Positions 9,231-18,100 of a DNA stretch of 24,762 nucleotides are shown here, piece by piece. A program made the position numbers and the translations under genes. Source of the stretch: a virus; IMG/VR virus record IMGVR_UViG_3300018876_000094, positions 1 through 24,762 of that record, one strand, 5' to 3'. The notes under the pieces were generated by a model that did no database searches, was not told where the DNA came from, and saw only the letters and a program-made list of their open reading frames with translations. Within the stretch, counting starts at the first letter, position 1. Every line of letters begins with the position of its first letter.

Positions 9231-9548
9231 ATGATTTGTGATGATATACTTTCTCAAATAAGATTATATGCTAAGTTGAAACCTAGTGAGGAATCTTGCG
9301 GGGTGATATGCAGGGAAGGATCAAGTTTAAAGTTTTTAGGATGTCAAAATTTAAGCAATTATCCTGAGGTTCACTTTAGGATTAATCCTGAAGTTTTAAT
9401 TGAAAATAATGTCGTATTTATTTATCATTCTCATGTAAATGCCTCATCTTTTCCTTCTCCTTTTGATATAAAAATGTATAAACAATTATGTATTCCTTTT
9501 TTAATTTATAGTTTAAGGGATGATGATTTTTACATATACGAAAAATAA
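9231..9548 (+). CDS. Stand-alone JAMM/MPN metallopeptidase, gpK N-terminal half
   Basis: 105 residues with a complete JAMM zinc motif: Glu21 in PSEESCG, then His66-Ser-His68, seven residues, Ser76, and Asp79 two residues later (HxH-x7-S-x2-D). Lambda gpK joins such a domain to an NlpC/P60 cell-wall peptidase. Here the protein stops right after the JAMM fold (DDDFYIYEK), and no NlpC/P60 sequence follows in any frame of the 24-base gap. The gene lies between L and I-J exactly where K is expected, so a role in tail-tip assembly is likely; the substrate of phage JAMM domains is not settled. The ATG directly follows the gpL TGA, so translation is probably coupled. Catalytic residues are intact, so activity is plausible. 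Confidence 0.9.
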   Translation: MICDDILSQIRLYAKLKPSEESCGVICREGSSLKFLGCQNLSNYPEVHFRINPEVLIENNVVFIYHSHVNASSFPSPFDIKMYKQLCIPFLIYSLRDDDFYIYEK

Positions 9549-9562
9549 GTGTAAAAAGAAAT

Positions 9563-9575
9563 AAGGTTTAAGGTG
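9563..9575 (+). promoter_or_regulatory. Shine-Dalgarno-like AAGG and GTG start of the I-J fusion gene
   Basis: The only real intergenic gap in the operon (9549-9572) holds AAGG at 9563-9566, six bases before a GTG at 9573. A stop at 9552-9554 closes the frame upstream and no ATG lies between, so GTG is the only usable start that keeps the gpI-like N-terminus (MKSIYLHGKLGKQFG). A second AAGG at 9569-9572 touches the start codon and is too close to serve. Confidence 0.6.
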
Positions 9576-12500
9576 AAAAGTATATATTTACATGGCAAGC
9601 TGGGTAAGCAATTTGGTAGAAAGTGGACACTCAATGTGGACACTATTCCCGAAGCTTTTCATGCCATAGACTGTAATAAAAATGGTTTCCTTGATGCCGT
9701 CGTTGAATCTTTGTCTGATGGAAATCAATATGTTCTACTAAAAAAAGATATAAATGAAATAAATAGCGAGGAAGATTTAGAAAAAAATTTACTAAAAGAA
9801 GATGAGGTAGAATTAAAAATTAAGAATCAAGAAATTCACCTTGTTCCTTCTGTAGAAGGAGCTGGTCAATGGATTGCCGCAAAGCTTGCAGAGATTGCTT
9901 GGACTAAGCTGATAGTTCAAACTGTCATTATGGTTGCAATAAGTTATGGTATTGCTGCATTAATGAAGCCACCTGAACCTCCTAAAGTTACAAGCTCAAG
10001 TATTAATACTAAATCTTATGTATTAAATGGTGCAGAAAATAGGGTTTCTCAAGGTTCTCCGGTTCCTTTGGGTTACGGCAGGTTGCGGATTGGGTCTAAT
10101 GTAATTGGCGCAAAAAGAAAGTTTAAAAATCTAGAAAAACATGAAAATAAACATGCACTTGAGTCTTTTTCCGAAATAGAATATATGGATCTCCTGTGTG
10201 AAGGACCTATAGTTGGGTTTGTTGATGATATGGGTAATCCAATTATGGATGCAGAAAATTATGATAAGGCTGTATTTTTGAATGATGTTCCTGTTAAGAA
10301 TAATCAGGGATTATATAATTATATTTTAACAGAAAATTCAAAAGAAGATCATTCTGATATTATAAAAATATCTCTTGGGGAGCAAAATTCTTTTGGAGCA
10401 AAAAATCTATTTGGCGGCGCATCTTATTCTAGGCAATATGATACTTTATTGATCGGGCCATCTCCGTATGTTGATGGCGTCAATTATCAATCCAAGAGGT
10501 GCGAGAGGCTTAATTTAAGCCAAAATGAAAGGAGAAATTTTCCTTACAATATATCAGGTATGAAGGATATTGATTCATCAACAGAGTTTAATGAAATAGA
10601 GTTCGCCAAAGAAAATGGGGCAAGAATATTTTCTCATATTGTTACAAACACAAATGTTACAGAGGTTGATATTAATTTGAAGCTCGAAATGAGCCGAAGG
10701 AACAGGAAAGGTGATAATTTTTTTAATTGGTGCGACTTTGTTATACTTGTTCAGTCCGCAGGAAAAGAATATAATGTGCTGGATCCAGATTCCGGGTGCG
10801 TTTGTCTGTTTAATAATTTAGAAATCGAAGATTTTTCTGCAGAGATAATAACTGACGGAAGTCTTAATGATAATCCTAAATATCAATTTGGAAAAAAATA
10901 TTGGGAAAAACTCTCTGCATCCGAGCAGCAGGCTGTAAATTTTAAACCTATATATAGCGATCAAAATATTGACTCTGATGAGGTGATGAAGTCTTATGAG
11001 ATGTTTGTTCAGAATAATCCTGGGGTACTTGAAAGATATCAGCGTTATGTTTTTGATAGAAAATATTTTCAAATAAGAGGAATTTCTACGGGAGTGTACG
11101 AGTTTTCAATAAATATAAAATTTGAGTGGAATAAAATAACTGAGAAATTAAATAATGGGATGACTTTTAAGGTTATAAAATTAAGCAATGAATATGATCC
11201 TACTGCATCGACTCCAGATAGTGAGGTGGAGACAAATCCAGGAACGAATGGTGAAAACATGAATCAAGTTGGTAAAATTAATGTAGAACCCTTTGAGAGA
11301 TTGGATTCTGTTTATAACGCTTTGGATGGAATTTTAAATAAAAGAACGCTTTCTGTATCTTCTGTTGCCGAAAAAATAAATGAAAACTTTTATTATCCAA
11401 ATAGTGCAGTTGCTAGTTTAAAGTTTGATTCAAGAAATTTTTCTTCTGTACCTGAACGGTCATATCATGTCAAGATGAAAAAAATGCTTGTTCCATCAAA
11501 TTATGATCCTTTTACTCGTAAATACAAGGGAGCTTGGGATGGATTGTTTAAGGGGCAAAGTGACGGAGAATCTATATATTCAGTTTCTGATAATGATAAA
11601 TACTGGAGTGATAATCCTGCTTGGATATTTTATGATGTATTAAGTAATCCAAGGTTCGGGGTAGCAAAATATGGATTGGAACAATATAATATTGATAAAT
11701 GGCAGCTATATAAAGTAGCAAAGTACTGCGATGAATTGGTTGAGACTGGTTATTCTATTGAAACAAAATCTTCAGTCCCGAGAGCTTTTCATACAGACAA
11801 TGTTGTTAATTATCAGGATGGTATATCTGAGGAATATGGATATATTACCATAAAGATTGAAGATTATTTTTGGTACCTAAATGAATCTGGAGCCGCCAAA
11901 TTCTCTGAAAAAAGATTTTTAAGTAGGGATTACATACCTCCAGGAATGAGTAGTCGCGATCAGATAATTACATCTGTTAATATAGATAATGTTTTTCAAG
12001 ATATATTTGGGCAAGGGGCTACTTCTTCTGAGGTGGAGAGGTACGCTGATAAAAATGTAACTGTCGAGCTTTTGATATCTTTTATATTATCTTATTCTAA
12101 CGAGGAATTGAGAATTAGAGCTACAGAATTGTTGTCAAGTAATGGGGGAACGCCTACAAATTCTGAGATTAAGGATAAGATTTATTCACTTGAAGAAGAA
12201 ATTGCTATCAAAACCTTTTCTGTGTACGATTTTAAAAAAGAATTTGGCGATGGAACTTCTTTTAAAGGGAAGAAGATAGCTTTCTTTATGAATAAACATC
12301 ATTTTGATGAATATAATGATGCAATTAAACAAAATATTCAACAAAAGTCTTGCTTGAGATCTGGGTACTCTCATATAGAAGAAAGAATTATTATCCGCAC
12401 CAACGCTTCCGAAAGAACCGTAACCGTGTCTGGGCCAAGTTTGGATATTGAGGGTTCATATATATATAAAGATGGTAATAAATATTCTTTTGGAGGGTGC

Positions 12501-15131
12501 GCCGCGCAAATAAATTATCCCACAGTTGAGCCGAGATTTACTAGCAATATCTACTTAACTGATAAGAGTGAAGCATTAAATACATTAAACGCATTTAGTT
12601 CTGTCTTCAGGGGAATGATAGCTTATTTTGGGGGGCAAGTGAGTGTAACAATGGATTACCCTAAAAAACCAATTAAATTATTTAATAATTCTAACGTTCA
12701 TGAGGGGGGATTTACTTACGCTGGAGATTATAAAAGTAAGAAATTTAGTAGCGCAGTTGTCAAATTTAATAATAAAGAAAAATCTTTTAGACCTGATATG
12801 GTATTTGAGGAGGACCCTTCGCTTATGCAAAAATTTGGATTTTCAGAGAAAGAGAGTATAGGTTTTGGTATAACTTCTAGATCTCAAGCGCAAAGGTTAG
12901 CGAAATGGATATTATTTACATCAAATCTTGAAGGGGAAAATATTAAATTTAATACATCAATGGAAGCTAATTACCTTGTTCCAGGATCTATTTTTGAAGT
13001 ATCCGACGAAATGAGATCAGGTAAATACAAGAGTGGTAGAATCTTAGGAACTGGATTATATAGAACAATAAAAAAAGGTAAATCGATAAAAATATTTGAT
13101 CCATATATAATAATAGATAAACCTGCTTTAACATTGGGAGGACTTTCTAGGGTCGAGATAACAATTTCTTATGGAGCTAGAAGTGAAAGTTTTCAAAATA
13201 TTGAGGCTAGATCTATAGGAAATACATATGAATCTGACGAAGATCAAGACGTTGAGATAGAAAATATAAATTCTCCTCAAATAATAAAATTCGAGGGCAC
13301 TTTGGATTTGATCCTCGACAAAGAGGCTTTAAGTGTCGTTTCGGAAAAAACTATTGTCGGTAATCTAATATTAAAAAAGCAATTCACTGTATCTATTGAT
13401 GAGAATTTAATTCTTTTATATCACCACGAATTTAGTGAAGGTGAAAGGGTTAGGTTTGTTAGTGATGGAACGCTTCCTGCGGGTATAAGTTCCAGAAGAA
13501 TTCATGAAGAGGCTTATTTTGTTAGAAACCCAACAAAGCATAGCTTTCAATTATCAAAAGAGCAAGACGGTAATATTTTAAATATATACAGTGAAGGTTT
13601 AGATTCCTTAAATAATCCGGGAGGTATACATTATGTATGTCCAGAGAATATAGATTCAGAATCTCACTTTACGATTAATGCCTTGAATCAAATATCTGAA
13701 GGATCAACTTACTCTTTAAAAAGTTATATTAATTCTGGTATAGAAAATAATGTCAATGAAGATTATTTATCTTCTGCTGAATTAAAATTGATTGGCATTG
13801 AGAAGGACTTTGTGGATTTTAAAAGCTGGACTATTTCTAAATTTTTTGGTCAATTGTATATCGCCTCAAGACAGTGGGCTTTTGTTAGGAATTTAGGTTG
13901 GACTTATATTGGGGAAGTGTTAACTAAGGGATTGAATTATAATTTATATTTTTATGTAGAAAATATTGGGTGGATTTTTGTTTTATCTGAGGAAGATGCT
14001 AATTTTTCATCACCTGCAACTGGGGGATATTTCTTTTTTATTAGTAATTATGAAGGACATGCAAATATAAGTCCGTGGATTTTAAATTATAAGAATACAG
14101 ATAATGAAATTAATCGTTTATTTGTTTATCATAATGACATAAATAATTTTCCAGCATATTCAAAAGTTGATAATAACCCCATTGGTTATGTAGATGAAAA
14201 TAAAGCTATATATTTATTGGATTCTAATGGTTCTGCGATTATATCTGATTCAGTTAAATTAAATCAACTATGGAATTCATCAAGTTTAAAGTTGACAAAA
14301 AATCAATACCTATCTTTACCCAATGAAACTCGAAGTGTTGAAGAAGATGGAAAGGATAGCTTTTACTTGGGTAAGGATTTATTTAAACTTGGATATTTTA
14401 ATTTGGGATACAATTCAAGATCTTCCAACGAAGGAATGAAGATGCAAATTACTCAACTTCAAGCTTCTGGTTTTATGCTTGGGTTTTTGTCTGAATCTAT
14501 AGATGATTTGGATGAGCCTGTTACAATTTTACCTATTTTGGGTGAAGAGTCATCATCTAATCCAGGTCTCAAGTTAAGCTCAATAAAGAATTTTTTCGCA
14601 GTTGATAAATATACTTCTGTGTCCGGACTGGACTGTATTCAACTCGAGCTTGAGGTTGGTCATAATTTATTATTAAAAGAAAATTTAGATATAATAATTG
14701 AGGGAGTTACTCAATCAAGTCAAGACTTACAATTTAACTCTTTAATTAATTCTGAATGGGCTACAATATATGTTGATGAAGATAAAATCGAGCTTGTTGA
14801 TTCTATATCTTTAAAAGATGTTTTGGATTCCGAGCAAGGCACAATCAATTCTTTCGGTTTAGTGCGTCATATTTCTAGCTTGAGTTCTGAAAATCAAATA
14901 TATCTAGATAGAAAATTGTACCGTGTAATAAGAATAAAAGAAAATAGTGAAAATAAATTTGAAATTATAGGCAGTGAATATAGCCCAAATAAATTTGATG
15001 CTATAGATAAAAATATATCTGTTGTTAAACCTTACTTACCTATACCTCCTCAAGCGGATATGGCTGTTCCTGATCCCCCTGAAGAATTAGAACTTTTTGA
15101 CTATACAATTAGAGACGTTATAAAAATTTAA
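9573..15131 (+). CDS. Fused gpI-gpJ tail tip / baseplate hub protein
   Basis: 1852 residues. Residues 1-135 are gpI-like: IYLHGKLGKQFG, a DTIPEAFHAI helix, IHLVPSVEGAG, then one hydrophobic segment (107-131). At 150-180 come the J-type NRVSQGSPVPLGYGRLRIGS element and at 204-216 YMDLLCEGPIVGF, the start of lambda J-like hubs. The hub core includes PERSYHVKMKKMLVPSNYDP (627-646), NPAWIFYDVLSNPRFG, and PRFTSNIYL..ALNTLNAFSSVFRG (987-1014) with NVHEGGFTYAGDY. The end (1780-1813: LYRVIRIKENSENKFEIIGSEYSPNKFDAID) is the usual last hub strand before the fibronectin-like region. Insertions: a YEMFVQNNPGVLERY half-module (476-489), a DUF4214-like segment (801-852), an HHEFSEGERVRFVSDGTLP module (1284-1354), an aromatic W-Y segment (1416-1510), and the WN..SLKL / LGK..F module (1540-1610). 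In lambda, I and J are separate; here I is fused and the distal part of J is the next gene. Confidence 0.9.
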   Translation: MKSIYLHGKLGKQFGRKWTLNVDTIPEAFHAIDCNKNGFLDAVVESLSDGNQYVLLKKDINEINSEEDLEKNLLKEDEVELKIKNQEIHLVPSVEGAGQWIAAKLAEIAWTKLIVQTVIMVAISYGIAALMKPPEPPKVTSSSINTKSYVLNGAENRVSQGSPVPLGYGRLRIGSNVIGAKRKFKNLEKHENKHALESFSEIEYMDLLCEGPIVGFVDDMGNPIMDAENYDKAVFLNDVPVKNNQGLYNYILTENSKEDHSDIIKISLGEQNSFGAKNLFGGASYSRQYDTLLIGPSPYVDGVNYQSKRCERLNLSQNERRNFPYNISGMKDIDSSTEFNEIEFAKENGARIFSHIVTNTNVTEVDINLKLEMSRRNRKGDNFFNWCDFVILVQSAGKEYNVLDPDSGCVCLFNNLEIEDFSAEIITDGSLNDNPKYQFGKKYWEKLSASEQQAVNFKPIYSDQNIDSDEVMKSYEMFVQNNPGVLERYQRYVFDRKYFQIRGISTGVYEFSINIKFEWNKITEKLNNGMTFKVIKLSNEYDPTASTPDSEVETNPGTNGENMNQVGKINVEPFERLDSVYNALDGILNKRTLSVSSVAEKINENFYYPNSAVASLKFDSRNFSSVPERSYHVKMKKMLVPSNYDPFTRKYKGAWDGLFKGQSDGESIYSVSDNDKYWSDNPAWIFYDVLSNPRFGVAKYGLEQYNIDKWQLYKVAKYCDELVETGYSIETKSSVPRAFHTDNVVNYQDGISEEYGYITIKIEDYFWYLNESGAAKFSEKRFLSRDYIPPGMSSRDQIITSVNIDNVFQDIFGQGATSSEVERYADKNVTVELLISFILSYSNEELRIRATELLSSNGGTPTNSEIKDKIYSLEEEIAIKTFSVYDFKKEFGDGTSFKGKKIAFFMNKHHFDEYNDAIKQNIQQKSCLRSGYSHIEERIIIRTNASERTVTVSGPSLDIEGSYIYKDGNKYSFGGCAAQINYPTVEPRFTSNIYLTDKSEALNTLNAFSSVFRGMIAYFGGQVSVTMDYPKKPIKLFNNSNVHEGGFTYAGDYKSKKFSSAVVKFNNKEKSFRPDMVFEEDPSLMQKFGFSEKESIGFGITSRSQAQRLAKWILFTSNLEGENIKFNTSMEANYLVPGSIFEVSDEMRSGKYKSGRILGTGLYRTIKKGKSIKIFDPYIIIDKPALTLGGLSRVEITISYGARSESFQNIEARSIGNTYESDEDQDVEIENINSPQIIKFEGTLDLILDKEALSVVSEKTIVGNLILKKQFTVSIDENLILLYHHEFSEGERVRFVSDGTLPAGISSRRIHEEAYFVRNPTKHSFQLSKEQDGNILNIYSEGLDSLNNPGGIHYVCPENIDSESHFTINALNQISEGSTYSLKSYINSGIENNVNEDYLSSAELKLIGIEKDFVDFKSWTISKFFGQLYIASRQWAFVRNLGWTYIGEVLTKGLNYNLYFYVENIGWIFVLSEEDANFSSPATGGYFFFISNYEGHANISPWILNYKNTDNEINRLFVYHNDINNFPAYSKVDNNPIGYVDENKAIYLLDSNGSAIISDSVKLNQLWNSSSLKLTKNQYLSLPNETRSVEEDGKDSFYLGKDLFKLGYFNLGYNSRSSNEGMKMQITQLQASGFMLGFLSESIDDLDEPVTILPILGEESSSNPGLKLSSIKNFFAVDKYTSVSGLDCIQLELEVGHNLLLKENLDIIIEGVTQSSQDLQFNSLINSEWATIYVDEDKIELVDSISLKDVLDSEQGTINSFGLVRHISSLSSENQIYLDRKLYRVIRIKENSENKFEIIGSEYSPNKFDAIDKNISVVKPYLPIPPQADMAVPDPPEELELFDYTIRDVIKI

Positions 15132-15132
15132 A

Positions 15133-18100
15133 ATGAAATCAACAGCATTAGGAGTAAAATTTTTGGTTACAGATTTATCTGTAAATTATCAACTTGTTGG
15201 TACTTCAGATAATTATTCTTTTCAATATGATCTTGGTAAAGGTTCTTCTTTAGTTGAGGAGGTTTACGAAGAATATACTCATAGGGTGGATTTAAAGGGA
15301 AATTATGGAAGTTTTAATGTTAGGGTTTTCGCGATAAATGATATAGGTATACGATCACAGTATATAGAGCAAACTATTTCTATATCAGCTCCGGAATTCA
15401 AATCTACATTTTCTTTTAATAATTTAAATAGTATTGTTGATCTTGGTACTGCTAATAATTTAATCGTCTCATCTCCATCTGATCAGGATAATAGTCTTAT
15501 AGTTAATGCTAGTTTTGTTGGAAGAAGCTTATTAATAAATTGGGAACTTATTGCTCCGCCAGGGCACTCAAAGGAGGGGCAGTCTTTATCTAAAGAACTT
15601 TTGAGTGATACATTTTTTGATAAATTTGAGATTACCATAAAAAATGGAGTGGATAGAATATTGATTGATAATGATATTTTAAACAATTCTCAAGGATTGC
15701 AAAATTATCTTTTGACCGATGATGTTGTAGGGGCTTTGTCTGATTATAGAAATTTTTCTTTTGAAATTACTACTCAAGCTTTTAATGATTTGGATCTTGA
15801 TAGACAGTTTGCTATTGAAATAAAATCTTATGATTCTTACGGAAGGAGTTCAATTGCTACAATAAACTGTTCCAATTCTGAGCCTGAAATTTTAAACTTT
15901 ACTGAATCTCTTAATTCTTCCTTGACTAGTTTTTCTTGGATAAATAGTGATGATGATTTTAGTAATGTAGTAGTCAAGTATTTATATGTAAAAAGTAATA
16001 CAATTCTGAGTGATTATACCGATTTGTATAAGAGTGTAGAATACCTTAGTGAGATTGCAAGTGCTCCTGATTATGTAAGCTTAAATAATCATCTTTATCT
16101 TGTTGGTGAAAAATACTTGTATAGTGATGGTAATGTATATCAAGTTATTCAGGAACATACTGCGGATATAAATAAAAATCCATCAAACACTGATTTTTGG
16201 GAAAACTTAGGTCCAAAGATTGAGTTCTTTTATACAGATGAAAATCAAGTTGTTGATGGCTCTTTTAGTTTGAGCCAAGCGTTTGGTTTTGATTATTATT
16301 ATGTTTTTTGCGCTTATGACGAATATGGAATTGGTCCAACTTATAATTTAACTAAACAAGGAATAGAAGTTCAGGGTGATGATGCTATATTAAGCCCCAA
16401 GAATTATGAGCTTAAGGTAGATAATCTTTCCTACAGAGAGAGGCAAGATACAATTGTGTTTAATTGGGATATTCTTGATGCTAATGATGAAGTTGTTGAT
16501 ATCGAACAATTGAAAATTAATAATTCAAATGCAAGCAATGACGTTCTTGGAATTCATGCTTATTTGTATGACGTTAATACTCAAGAACCTGTCTATGTGA
16601 TAACTCCAGGTTTTAATTCTAAAAAGTTAGTGAATTCTGTTGCGGGGGACTCTATTTCTGATGCAGGACTAATTTCCACAAAGATGTTTAATGAATTTGA
16701 ATACACAAGAGAATTAAATAATGCTATATATGGATCAAGTGGTTATCCTGCTAATGCCGATTACTTTGATACAGGAGTTATTTATACTCCTGCAAATGAA
16801 GATTGCGCTTTATCTAGTGGAGATAATTCTTTGCATAAATCAATAATTAATAACTCATATATTTTCCCTTATGTAAAAATAGATTATGAAGAGTGGGATA
16901 GTAATGTAACATATTCTTCTGGTGTTGATACTGTATCTTATGAAGGACAAATATATGTTTTGTCTCAAGATTTTGGCCCTCAGAGCGATATTGTCGAAGG
17001 ATTTTATAATAACAATGATTCTTATTTATCCAATAAATTTGTTGTTGCTCCTGTGCTTAATGAGGTTTCATTGTTTGACAGTGCTCAAGGATATAATCAA
17101 GGAGATTACGTATACTATAATGCTAGACTGTATTTATGCTTGCAGGATCAAGCGCAGGGGAGCTCTGTAATACCTTCTATAGCAAACCCTCTTTATTGGC
17201 AACCAAAATCAATAGGGTCAGATATATCTTTTGCTTTATATAAATCAAAAAATGATGTGCTTGCAGGAAGTCCGCTTTTACCATATCAGGATACGGATAA
17301 TTGGGAATATCAGAATCCCACTAATTGTCCAACTCACTTCTCCCTTTTGATTCCGTCGTACGAACTGGATTTAAATGAATGGGGTACAGGAATTAACTTT
17401 CTTCAAGGACAATATACTGTTTATAAAAATGATTTATGGATTGCTACTGATTCAAGTGGGCCTGATACTGATGTGGGTTTTTTGGAGCCCGATCAAAATT
17501 CTGATTATTGGACTAATACAATAGATGGTGATCAAGATATTAGTACTAATCATTCTTTGGGTGATTTAGTTTATCATAATAATGTAGTTTATAAATGTCT
17601 TGCTGATAGTCCAACTGGAGGACCTTTGTTTGCTGATAGTCTAGAAAAAGATTCCGAGTCTTCTTATATACAGTCTCAATGGCAACCTTTCTGGGAGAGG
17701 AATTTTGATTATATAGATATACCCTTGAAGCATATTGCAATACCTGAAAGCGGGAAAAGAAGTATTGGATTACAAGTTTCACTTTTAGATGTAAATGAAA
17801 ATATTTTATCTTCTGGAAGAATTGATGCGGAAAACCCTGCCCCTTATATTTTATATGATGATTTTAATAATACTGATGGTTTTGTTGATAGTGTCTCTGA
17901 GACTACAAAAGTAAAATTTAATTTTAAATATGCATTAGATTTTCAAGAAAAAACTACGAAAGTGTTTTTGTATAGATCTAGTGTTCAAAATTTTAATATA
18001 ACCGGAAGCGATGGATTGCCTTATTCTAATCTTCCTTCTGAAAGTAATCCAGACTCAACTCTCGCTAAAATTATCATTGGTCAGGGTGATGCATCTTTCG

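Noticed and set aside
9549-9572. Remnant of an NlpC/P60 domain or frameshift after the JAMM gene
   Set aside because: Only 24 bases separate the genes, and the following frame is immediately gpI-like; no room or matching residues exist.
15120-15135. Possible programmed frameshift joining the I-J hub to the next gene (A-rich/T-rich run before the stop)
   Set aside because: An AAATTTA heptamer is present but not in the phase needed for -1 slippage, and the downstream frame would need +1 or -2. A stop followed one base later by ATG matches the coupling style of the rest of the operon.
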